Assembly (NCBI GenBank): GCA_022708005.1
Contig: JAKIZN010000125.1
Span: 1 to 5,693 of the forward strand
Source: Bacteroidota bacterium
Lineage (GTDB): Bacteria > Bacteroidota > Ignavibacteria > Kapaibacteriales > UBA2268
Direction: 5' to 3'
DNA length: 5,693 nucleotides
The position numbers were made by a program, and so were the translations under genes. The notes under the pieces were generated by a model that had not been told where the DNA came from, made no database searches, and saw only the letters and a program-made list of their open reading frames with translations. Below are positions 1 to 5,226 of the stretch, piece after piece. Each line of letters begins with the position of its first letter. Positions within the stretch are counted from its first letter, which is position 1.

Positions 1-106
1 ATCCTTTAATCTTGGAAGTCATGATTCAGATAAAAAAGGCAATGAGACAGCCCCATTGTCTATGGGACGCAGTCAGGTAGAGCTTCTAATGAACTATTTG
101 GGATAA
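1..106 (+). CDS. C-terminal end of an unidentified protein (5' truncated by the window)
   Basis: An open frame enters from the left edge, with its first full codon at position 2, and runs 34 codons to TAA at 104-106. The visible C-terminus begins SFNLGSHDSDKKGNE and ends VELLMNYLG. It has a polar, glycine- and charge-rich stretch followed by a short amphipathic helix, which is plausible for the end of a soluble protein. I do not recognise the family and assign no function. It lies on the same strand as ispD, 123 bp upstream. That gap contains AT-rich DNA, a 10-bp palindrome (TGCTATAGCA, 118-127) and no convincing GC-rich terminator, so shared transcription with ispD cannot be excluded. The frame is believed coding because it stays open to the window edge and ends just before a non-coding-looking AT-rich gap. 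Confidence 0.6.
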   Translation, partial: SFNLGSHDSDKKGNETAPLSMGRSQVELLMNYLG

Positions 107-229
107 ACACAACTTACTGCTATAGCAATACTGCCCAAATTATTTCACACAGCTAACAAATTCTTGAATTTTTTGAAAAAAAATCAGTATATTTAGAAAT
201 GTAAAAAATTAACATAAGAAAAAACTTTT

Positions 230-928
230 ATGAAATGTAGCGTGATAATTCCCGCCGGTGGAATTGGAAAAAGATTTGGCTCCCAAGTCCCCAAACAATT
301 TGTTGAGTTGGACGGGGTGCCGATAATCATACATACTATCCGCATCTTTGATAAGCTCGAAGATGTGGAAGGAATAGTTATTCCCGTTCATAATGAATGG
401 TTTACTCATACAAAGCAATTAATAGAAAAATTTAATTGTAGCAAAGTTAAAGAAGTTATCATAGGTGGAGTTGAACGCCAAGATTCTGTTTTCAACGCCT
501 TGCATACCAAGACAGTTAAAGAGTCCGAAATCGTCCTTGTTCACGATGCTGTCCGCCCATTCGCGGATCCTGTTATGGTTCAAAATATAATCAATTTGAC
601 TGAAGAATATGGCTCGGTTATTCCCGGACTTACTCCCAAAGAGACAGTCAAGGAAAGGAATAACAAAGGGATGGTCATTAAGACAATCGATAGGAACAAG
701 TTGAGCTTGGTGCAAACTCCGCAAGGCTTTTGGAATGATGTGCTTATCTCTGCTTACGAAAAGTCTGCTGCTGCTGGCTTCAAGGGCACTGACGAGGCTT
801 CGCTTGTAGAGTTCATCGGCTATAAAACTACAATTATCGATGGCGACGATTCTAATATAAAAATCACTACGCAATTCGATTTAAAAATTGCCGAACTTAT
901 TATGAATGAAAGAAATAGAACTGCATAA
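230..928 (+). CDS. ispD: 2-C-methyl-D-erythritol 4-phosphate cytidylyltransferase (IspD)
   Basis: A cytosolic enzyme of the non-mevalonate (MEP) isoprenoid pathway. It joins CTP and 2-C-methyl-D-erythritol 4-phosphate to give CDP-methylerythritol and pyrophosphate. The 232 residues are normal length for a single-domain IspD, with no IspF fusion. Visible family motifs, in order: the nucleotide-binding loop PAGGIGKRFG (8-17), PKQF (21-24), GGVERQDSV (79-87), VHDAVRPF (104-111), KETVK (137-141), DRNKL then QTPQGFW (154-168), TDEASLVE (187-194) and NIKITT (209-214). By alignment to the E. coli enzyme, R15 and K22 correspond to catalytic Arg20 and Lys27, R155 to Arg157 and K211 to Lys213. The start is the ATG at 230. 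No Shine-Dalgarno sequence precedes it, only A-rich DNA, as in many Bacteroidota. It is first in a plus-strand run with the DUF3098 gene (25-bp gap) and era. Confidence 0.96.
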   Translation: MKCSVIIPAGGIGKRFGSQVPKQFVELDGVPIIIHTIRIFDKLEDVEGIVIPVHNEWFTHTKQLIEKFNCSKVKEVIIGGVERQDSVFNALHTKTVKESEIVLVHDAVRPFADPVMVQNIINLTEEYGSVIPGLTPKETVKERNNKGMVIKTIDRNKLSLVQTPQGFWNDVLISAYEKSAAAGFKGTDEASLVEFIGYKTTIIDGDDSNIKITTQFDLKIAELIMNERNRTA

Positions 929-953
929 TGTTTGAATAATAACGGTTATCAAA

Positions 954-1277
954 ATGGCTAAAAAAGATATTAAGAAAGGAAGAATCGGGACAGTTGCCAA
1001 AGCAGCTGCACAGCCCAAATGGAATTTTCCGCTTGAGAAAAATGACCTGATTTGGATTTGCGTTGGCATTGGCGTTATCATTGTTGGCTATTTGCTAATG
1101 ATGACGGGAGTTACCGAAGAGCCAGCTACAGTTGACGGCAAATGGAATAACCCATTGGCAGTCGTTGTTGCACCGATAATGCTTGTGGTTGGATATTGCG
1201 TTATCGTGCCGATGGCTATACTTAAAGTATTTCGCAAAAAAACTGCTAACACCGACGTAACAAGCAGTGCAGAATAA
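954..1277 (+). CDS. DUF3098-type small two-helix membrane protein
   Basis: A 107-residue inner-membrane protein of unknown biochemical function. It has a basic N-terminus (residues 1-22, Lys/Arg/Ala-rich), then a WNFPLEKND segment leading into a first hydrophobic helix (about 32-52, with GIGVIIVGYLLMMTG). A short polar loop (53-67) follows, then a second helix (about 68-90, with VVVAPIMLVVGY) and a polar tail. The order FPLEKxD, GxxVIxxGYxLMxxG, then a proline-containing second helix (LAPIxLVxGY type) is the pattern I know from DUF3098 proteins of Bacteroidota. There they often sit beside cell-division or cell-wall genes such as ftsX and uppP; that context is recalled, not seen here. It starts 25 bp after ispD, and its last 11 bp overlap the start of era, so all three are probably co-transcribed. 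The start is the ATG at 954, without a clear Shine-Dalgarno sequence. Confidence 0.8.
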   Translation: MAKKDIKKGRIGTVAKAAAQPKWNFPLEKNDLIWICVGIGVIIVGYLLMMTGVTEEPATVDGKWNNPLAVVVAPIMLVVGYCVIVPMAILKVFRKKTANTDVTSSAE

Positions 1278-2175
1278 AGCTGATAATACTAAAGCCGGCT
1301 TTGTGGCTATCATCGGCAAGCCCAATGCCGGCAAATCTACTTTGATGAACTCGATAATTGGGGAGAAGCTCGCAATAGTTAGCGCCAAGCCCCAAACTAC
1401 TCGAAAGCGAACTTTGGGCATATACACAAAAGACAGTGTCCAAATCGTTTTTACCGATACCCCCGGCTTTTTGAAGCCCAGGTATTTATTGCACGAAGCT
1501 ATGATGGGATATGTTTCCGAAGAAGTTTCGACTGCAGATATTTTGCTTGTGATTTTTGACGTAAGCGAACTAAATATCGGCAAATCGCCCTTCCATTCAT
1601 CTTTTATCGAAATGCTCGAAAGCCGCGACGTACCAAAAATATTGCTGCTGAATAAGATAGACCTAATTAAGGACAAAAAGCAACTGCTGCCGGCTATTGA
1701 TATTTTTGCAAAAATGAAGCTATTCGACGAGATAATACCAATTTCTGCAATCGAGCCAAATTCCGCTGAACAGGCTCTTCAAGCAATTATCAATTTATTA
1801 CCAGATTCCCCATTTTACTACGACGAAGAGCAATTAAGCACGCAAAGCCAACGATTTTTTGTATCTGAAATAATACGCGAAGAAATTTTCCATAATTTTG
1901 AAGATGAAATACCATATTCTACGGAAGTTGTGGTAGTAGAATTCAAAGAGCGCGAAACTGGCAAATGGTTTATTTCTGCTGAAATTATCTTGGAACGTAA
2001 CAGCCAAAAAGGAATTATTATCGGCAAAGGCGGGCAGCAACTCAAGCTAATCGGCGAAAAGGCAAGAGCGGCTATTGAATTGCATCTCGGCATGCCGGTC
2101 TACCTTGAATTATTTGTAAAAGTTCGCGAAAAATGGCGAACAAAAGGCTCTTTTCTGAAGTCTTTCGGCTATTAA
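1267..2175 (+). CDS. era: GTPase Era
   Basis: A Ras-like GTPase with a C-terminal KH RNA-binding domain. In known bacteria it binds the 3' end of 16S rRNA and assists 30S subunit maturation at the inner face of the membrane. The 302 residues are typical length. GTPase motifs: G1 GKPNAGKS (17-24), G2 region PQTTR (42-46), G3 DTPG (64-67), G4 NKID (129-132) and G5 SAI (160-162). The KH domain carries the GIIIGKGG loop (249-256), followed by the usual KVREKWR near the C-terminus. G1 has K and A where GRPNVGKS is commonest, a mild variation. The GTG at 1267 is the only workable start: an in-frame TAA lies at 1258-1260, and the family's AGFVAIIG segment begins ten residues later. This GTG is inside the DUF3098 gene (11-bp overlap), which suggests translational coupling. 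Confidence 0.96.
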   Translation: MQNKADNTKAGFVAIIGKPNAGKSTLMNSIIGEKLAIVSAKPQTTRKRTLGIYTKDSVQIVFTDTPGFLKPRYLLHEAMMGYVSEEVSTADILLVIFDVSELNIGKSPFHSSFIEMLESRDVPKILLLNKIDLIKDKKQLLPAIDIFAKMKLFDEIIPISAIEPNSAEQALQAIINLLPDSPFYYDEEQLSTQSQRFFVSEIIREEIFHNFEDEIPYSTEVVVVEFKERETGKWFISAEIILERNSQKGIIIGKGGQQLKLIGEKARAAIELHLGMPVYLELFVKVREKWRTKGSFLKSFGY

Positions 2176-2250
2176 TTCGTCCGCTGTAATTTTAAATTTA
2201 ACCCAAAGAATGCATTAGAAACTTTTCTATTACATGTTAGCTGTTTTCCA

Positions 2251-2274
2251 GATGTCCTACACGCGTAGGACATC
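2251..2274. repeat. Perfect palindrome, 10-bp arms with 4-nt loop
   Basis: The arm GATGTCCTAC (2251-2260) and its exact reverse complement GTAGGACATC (2265-2274) are separated by ACGC. This is a very stable hairpin on either strand, 75 bp after the era stop codon. No T-tract follows on the plus strand (the next bases are TTAAAGCC), so it is not a standard intrinsic terminator. It could still stop or stabilise the 3' end of era mRNA. It is the first of five hairpins in 2251-2444 and may be part of, or a neighbour of, the 118-bp palindromic element. Confidence 0.8.
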
Positions 2275-2292
2275 TTAAAGCCAAATAGCAAC

Positions 2293-2410
2293 GAACCCGA
2301 AGGGTTCAAATGTTTGTAGTAATGAACAATCGGCGATTTATACGACTCCGTAGGAGTCGCATTAGGTTATGCACTCCTATTTTCTACAAACATCAAATCC
2401 CTTCGGGATT
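2293..2410. repeat. 118-bp nested palindromic element with imperfect 27-bp terminal inverted repeats
   Basis: The left end (2293-2319) is a hairpin, GAACCC GAA GGGTTC, then 2 nt, then ATGTTTGTAG. The right end (2384-2410) is the mirror: CTACAAACAT, then 2 nt, then AATCCC TTC GGGATT. Read as inverted copies the ends agree at 21 of 27 positions. Four of the six differences are in hairpin stems, as two compensated base-pair changes (G-C to A-T and A-T to T-A). A third hairpin, CGACTCC GTA GGAGTCG (2343-2359), sits at the midpoint, with 23 and 24 nt between it and the arms. No protein is encoded. The layout resembles a dispersed palindromic repeat or miniature inverted-repeat element. I see no clear target-site duplication; the flanks share only a short AAC. 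Confidence 0.75.
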
Positions 2411-2444
2411 AAAACAAAAAAAGCAAGGGAGCATGCCCCCTTGC
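2411..2444 (-). terminator. Intrinsic terminator of the minus-strand SBBP/sorting-domain gene
   Basis: On the minus strand the stem GCAAGGG (2444-2438) pairs with CCCTTGC (2429-2423) around an 8-nt loop. It is followed directly by TTTTTTTGTTTT (2422-2411). A 7-bp GC-rich stem plus a T-tract is a textbook rho-independent terminator. It lies about 30 bp past the minus-strand stop at 2476-2474, the right place for that gene. On the plus strand the same hairpin has no following T-tract. Confidence 0.75.
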
Positions 2445-2473
2445 CTAATGCAAGTTAATTCTATTATAATCAA

Positions 2474-2748
2474 TTACCTAACCACAACTATCCTCGCCAT
2501 CTGCACGCTGCCACCCGCGCTTATCATCGCTTGATATACGCCGCTTGGCAAGTCGCTTGTGTTTAGTTTGATTATGCCGTTTGTTGCTGCGTCGCTTACT
2601 TGGAGCATTAATTGCCCTGCTTGATTGAATAATCTTACTTCAACTTCGCCTTCGCTTGCTTTGCCCAAGTTTAACATTACTTCCGTTGTGGCGGGCTGCG
2701 GAGTGATGGTTAGGGGAACTGCGCCAGAAATAGCCCTTGTTGTAATGG
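2474..2748 (-). pseudogene. T9SS type A sorting-domain fragment (C-terminal half of a frameshifted SBBP protein)
   Basis: In this frame the minus strand is open from 2779 down to TAG at 2476-2474. From about 2748 it reads ITTRAISGAVPLTITPQPATT and continues through VEVRLFNQAGQLML, LNTSDLPSGVYQAMI and a final ARIVVVR. This is the layout of the roughly 75-80-residue Por-secretion tail (type A sorting domain): a PxPA-type opening, a beta strand with F/YNxxGQ, the SDLPSGVYxxxI strand, and a basic C-terminal end. Known tails direct export through the T9SS and are then cleaved. An internal ATG at 2677 has no ribosome site and would omit the domain's first strand, so it is not a credible independent gene. 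The missing N-terminus is the signal-peptide/SBBP piece directly upstream, offset by one base. Either a one-base gain or a two-base loss within about 2749-2779 would join them into a protein of about 174 residues. Confidence 0.75.
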
Positions 2749-3000
2749 CTACTTGATAGCATACTTCGCTATATAGCCGTCATAACTACCACTATTAGTA
2801 AGCGTTTTGCCGTTGTTGAATGTCAGTGTGCTTGATTTGAAATTGCCCGCCACGTATACATTACCGCTCGCATCTAACGCGATGCTGTAGGCATAGTCAC
2901 CGTCTGACCCGCCAATTCCTTCTGCCCACTGGCAAGTTTCAGCGGAGGCAGCTCCAACTGAAAGCAGCAGAAGAGCAAAGATTAATAGAAATTTTTTCAT
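2749..3000 (-). CDS. Secreted SBBP-repeat protein, N-terminal part ending at a premature stop
   Basis: The 83 residues start with a clear Sec signal peptide: MKK, a hydrophobic core (4-16), and a likely cleavage after A-S-A at 18-20. Residues 24-80 form one SBBP beta-propeller repeat: WAEGIGG, then DYAYSIALDASGNVYVAGNF, then LTF-NNGKTLTNSGSYDGYIAKY. Family proteins usually have many such repeats to build a propeller, so a single copy cannot fold as one. The frame stops with TAG at 2751-2749, but the neighbouring frame goes straight on into a T9SS sorting tail. I infer that the ancestral gene was longer, lost repeats by recombination, and then suffered a one-base frameshift; a sequencing error is the alternative. 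The start ATG (3000) has a strong ribosome site. A weak Bacteroidota-like promoter (TTTG at 3109-3106, TATATTTT at 3087-3080, 18-nt spacer) lies upstream. No substrate or partner is evident. Confidence 0.75.
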   Translation of the reverse strand: MKKFLLIFALLLLSVGAASAETCQWAEGIGGSDGDYAYSIALDASGNVYVAGNFKSSTLTFNNGKTLTNSGSYDGYIAKYAIK

Positions 3001-3007
3001 AAAACTG

Positions 3008-3013
3008 CTCCTT
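3008..3013 (-). promoter_or_regulatory. Shine-Dalgarno site of the SBBP-repeat gene
   Basis: AAGGAG on the minus strand, seven bases before the ATG at 3000. This is notable because most other gene starts in the window (ispD, DUF3098, era, ftsY) have no recognisable Shine-Dalgarno sequence. It fixes the start codon and suggests the gene was, or is, actively translated. Confidence 0.7.
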
Positions 3014-3183
3014 ATAGTTATAAAAGATATACTCTTGTCGTAGAAATACTCTTTAAAGACTTTCTAGTCCGATTTTATTAAAATATAGAAAAAAAAATTA
3101 ACACACAAATTATTTTTTTTCACATTGTACGATTCATAATATTTTCAATTCAAACATAATCAGCCTGAACACGAGGGAATTAT

Positions 3184-3273
3184 ATGATTACCCGGTTGGT
3201 GCCGGCGGCGATTTATGATTATTTTATTTCTAATGCATTACTCAAATTAATCCCCCAAACCTATCTTCAATAA
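3184..3273 (+). CDS. Speculative 29-residue ORF
   Basis: An ATG at 3184 is preceded by GAGGGA (3173-3178, 5-nt spacer), a reasonable ribosome site in a genome region where such sites are rare. The frame runs MITRLVPAAIYDYF and on to TAA at 3271-3273. Composition is mixed hydrophobic with one Arg and one Lys, and it could form a short helix. It contains the GC-rich patch of this otherwise AT-rich spacer. I recognise no family, and an ORF this short can arise by chance, so the call is weak. Confidence 0.15.
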   Translation: MITRLVPAAIYDYFISNALLKLIPQTYLQ

Positions 3274-3374
3274 GCTAACACACAATAATTTGAAAGCTTT
3301 ATTTTTTTCTTCATTCATTATTTCTTATTTTTGAATAATGTAAATTATCTGTTATTAACTAATTGCGTAAAAAA

Positions 3375-4451
3375 ATGAGCTTTTTTAAGAAACTGAAAGA
3401 TAAAGTAACAGAATCTGTTGGCAAAGTAACCGAACAGGTAGAAAAGGCTTCCGAGAAATTCACCGAAGCAGTCAAGCAGGTTACCACGAGTTTAGGCTTT
3501 GATAAAATCAAGGAAGGTCTGACCAAAACCCGCAGTTCGCTTGTAGATAATTTGAAGTCGTTGCTTGGTGCAGGCAGAAAAATTGATGATAACTTAATCG
3601 ATGAAATCGAAGAAATATTGATAACCGCCGATATGGGAGTCGATACAACCGAAAAAATAATCACATCACTGCGAAAGCGGGTCAAGCGAGAAGGATTTGA
3701 AAACGCTGAAGATTTGTATGATATTTTGAAAGAAGAAATATTAAATTTGCTGACGGAATCGCCGTCGGCACATAACGACGCAATTTATGAAATCCCAGAA
3801 GAAACTCGCCCACATGTGATATTAGTCATTGGGGTTAATGGAGTTGGGAAAACTACAACCATAGGGAAATTAGCTTATAACTATAAAGCCGCAGGCAAAG
3901 AAGTCATTATCGGAGCAGCAGATACATTCCGCGCTGCCGCCAACGAGCAACTCGAAATTTGGGCACAGCGAGCAGAAGTGGATATAGTGCAGCAGCAGCA
4001 AGGCGCCGACCCCGCCGCAGTCGCTTACGATACCTTAAAATCTGCAATGTCAAAGAAAAAAGATGTCGTGATAATCGACACCGCTGGACGCTTGCACAAC
4101 AAAGGGCATCTTATGGCTGAACTTGAGAAAATCAACCGCGTTATGAAAAAACTGAAAGAAGATGCGCCGAACGACGTGTATCTCGTGCTTGATGCAACAA
4201 CGGGACAAAACGCTATTCAGCAAGCAAAGGAGTTTTCTAAAGTGGCACATATTTCCGGTATTGTATTAACAAAGCTCGATGGGACAGCAAAAGGCGGAGT
4301 GGTCATTCCTATCGCCAATGAGCTGAGCATACCCGTGAGATATATCGGAGTTGGCGAAAAAATCGATGACTTGCAGGTGTTTAACCCAAAAACCTTTGTT
4401 GATGCTTTGTTTGAGACTAACGAGACTATAGAAGAAGATACCACAGAGTAG
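3375..4451 (+). CDS. ftsY: Signal recognition particle receptor FtsY
   Basis: The SRP-family GTPase that docks ribosome-nascent chain-Ffh complexes at the inner membrane for co-translational insertion through SecYEG. From the ATG at 3375 it has 358 residues. The NG domain is complete: the helical N domain (about 55-125, with IDEIEEILITADMGVDTTEKI), P-loop GVNGVGKT (153-160), DTFRAAA (183-189), DTAGR (235-239), TKLDGTAKGG (299-308), and the closing GVGEKIDDLQVFNP typical of FtsY rather than Ffh. The N-terminus starts MSFFKKLKDK, then has heptad-like repeats (10-37) before GFDKIKEGLTKTRSSL, the usual lipid-binding helix motif. A TTG at 3363 would add four residues, but the ATG matches the family's MxFFxKLK start. 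No Shine-Dalgarno sequence is visible. The last 26 bp overlap the 3' end of the opposite-strand membrane-protein gene. Confidence 0.96.
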   Translation: MSFFKKLKDKVTESVGKVTEQVEKASEKFTEAVKQVTTSLGFDKIKEGLTKTRSSLVDNLKSLLGAGRKIDDNLIDEIEEILITADMGVDTTEKIITSLRKRVKREGFENAEDLYDILKEEILNLLTESPSAHNDAIYEIPEETRPHVILVIGVNGVGKTTTIGKLAYNYKAAGKEVIIGAADTFRAAANEQLEIWAQRAEVDIVQQQQGADPAAVAYDTLKSAMSKKKDVVIIDTAGRLHNKGHLMAELEKINRVMKKLKEDAPNDVYLVLDATTGQNAIQQAKEFSKVAHISGIVLTKLDGTAKGGVVIPIANELSIPVRYIGVGEKIDDLQVFNPKTFVDALFETNETIEEDTTE

Positions 4452-5226
4452 TCGAAATTTGGAATATCAAATAAGCCGATGCTATACCAAAAATTGCATA
4501 TAGCGAGTAAATTGGTATAGTAAAATAAAGTTTCCCGCGAGTGGAAAGCGAATGATAAAGCAATCCGAAAATTGCCGTTAAGCAGAGCAGTGCGAGCAAG
4601 GCTTGCTTGTTTATCTTTACTGCCGGCTTATCAAGCGGAGAATTAGAACTGAACTGATGCGTATATACTTTTATTGGCACCGACGGCACGGAAAATGCCC
4701 GTCCTGCGAACTTATCTTTCGGATAGCTTGTGCCCGTCAGCTTGGCAATGGCAATAATATCTATGTCCCGCATACCACTTCGTACATCTAATTTCACTAT
4801 ATCATGCGGAACTACTTTATAAATGGCAGACTTATTCCAGCTAAAGCTATTGGGATAGACTGGCGCCCAACTATCCGACTTATACTTTCTGCCCAAAAGA
4901 ATAAACTTTTGTGCAACAGAGTCAGTATTTTCAATTATCACAGTTTGCGAGCTATCGTATGGCGTTACGAGATTTTCAAACTCTGGCGCTGCGAATCTTA
5001 CGATAAAATGAGCAAAGAGCAGCCAAAACGGTATCAGCAAAACTAATTTGATAGGAAGCATAACTTTTCTATTTTTTATCCAGTTTTTTCTGAGCATTTT
5101 TCTAATAAGCAGAAAAATGTAAAATGCCAGTGGTATAGCCGTAAGATAATACACATCTTGGATATTATCCAATATATCCCCTGCGGAGGCTAAAAAGTTT
5201 AAGATATATTTTAGCAAATCGCTCAT
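4426..5226 (-). CDS. Unrecognised four-helix membrane protein
   Basis: 266 residues, family not recognised. Predicted by eye: a short amphipathic N-terminus, helix 1 (about 26-41), a basic loop (RKMLRKNWIKNRK), helix 2 (about 56-76), a roughly 130-residue soluble segment (78-206), then helices 3 (about 209-226) and 4 (about 233-256). The basic loop after helix 1 suggests a cytoplasmic 42-54 segment, which by alternation places the soluble domain outside the cytoplasm. That domain has alternating hydrophobic strands (TVIIENTD, QKFILLGRKY, DIIAIAKL, SVPIKVYTHQF) and looks beta-rich. The start ATG (5226-5224) overlaps the kinase stop TGA by ATGA, so translation is probably coupled and the product may work with the kinase, for example as an envelope-sensing partner; this is inference. 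The 3' end overlaps ftsY tail to tail by 26 bp. Confidence 0.8.
   Translation of the reverse strand: MSDLLKYILNFLASAGDILDNIQDVYYLTAIPLAFYIFLLIRKMLRKNWIKNRKVMLPIKLVLLIPFWLLFAHFIVRFAAPEFENLVTPYDSSQTVIIENTDSVAQKFILLGRKYKSDSWAPVYPNSFSWNKSAIYKVVPHDIVKLDVRSGMRDIDIIAIAKLTGTSYPKDKFAGRAFSVPSVPIKVYTHQFSSNSPLDKPAVKINKQALLALLCLTAIFGLLYHSLSTRGKLYFTIPIYSLYAIFGIASAYLIFQISTTLWYLLL
4482..4520. repeat. 9-bp inverted repeat with 21-nt loop, just past the ftsY stop
   Basis: CTATACCAA (4482-4490) and TTGGTATAG (4512-4520) are exact reverse complements, starting 31 bp after the ftsY stop. They lie inside the coding sequence of the opposite-strand membrane protein (near helix 4). No clean T-tract follows on the plus strand, so terminator function for ftsY is only a possibility. 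A chance origin in AT-rich coding DNA is also plausible. Confidence 0.35.

Larger units (their letters stand above)
3001..3374. other. 374-bp AT-rich intergenic region between the SBBP gene and ftsY
   Basis: This is a divergent spacer that should hold promoters for both the SBBP gene (minus) and ftsY (plus). Most of it is strongly AT-rich with homopolymer runs. Visible items are a 20-bp GC-rich patch (3191-3210, 17 G/C), the self-complementary TAATGCATTA (3231-3240), a repeated TAACACACAA (3099-3108 and 3276-3285) and a 29-codon ORF at 3184-3273. I find no RNA gene and no confident promoter for ftsY. Confidence 0.6.

Noticed and set aside
159..175. Terminator before ispD (AATTC TT GAATT followed by T residues)
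   Set aside because: The stem is only 5 bp and nearly all A/T, too weak to call; it could equally be part of an ispD promoter region (TTG at 164-166, TATATTTA at 188-195).
419..874. Minus-strand 151-codon ORF opposite ispD
   Set aside because: It is entirely antisense to a clear IspD with all motifs, and its translation has no recognisable domain.
1095..1676. Minus-strand 193-codon ORF opposite the DUF3098 gene and era
   Set aside because: Antisense to era's conserved GTPase motifs; low-complexity Ser-rich translation typical of a shadow frame.
2288..2415. Target-site duplication flanking the 118-bp element
   Set aside because: The flanks share only a short AAC/AAAAC-like match in A-rich DNA, which is not significant.
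2251..2444. CRISPR-like array
   Set aside because: The hairpins differ in sequence and spacing, and there are no regular direct repeats or unique spacers; the symmetry is inverted.
2310..2534. Plus-strand 74-codon ORF through the hairpin region
   Set aside because: It runs across the palindromic element, the minus-strand terminator and antisense to the T9SS tail. Its product is Arg-rich and matches no family; it is a shadow of palindromic DNA.
2749..2779. Classic -1 ribosomal slippery site joining SBBP and sorting-tail frames
   Set aside because: No X XXY YYZ heptamer is visible on the minus strand in the overlap.
3363..3374. TTG start for FtsY four codons upstream of the ATG
   Set aside because: The ATG at 3375 gives the conserved MxFFxKLK start, and neither candidate has a Shine-Dalgarno sequence to favour TTG.
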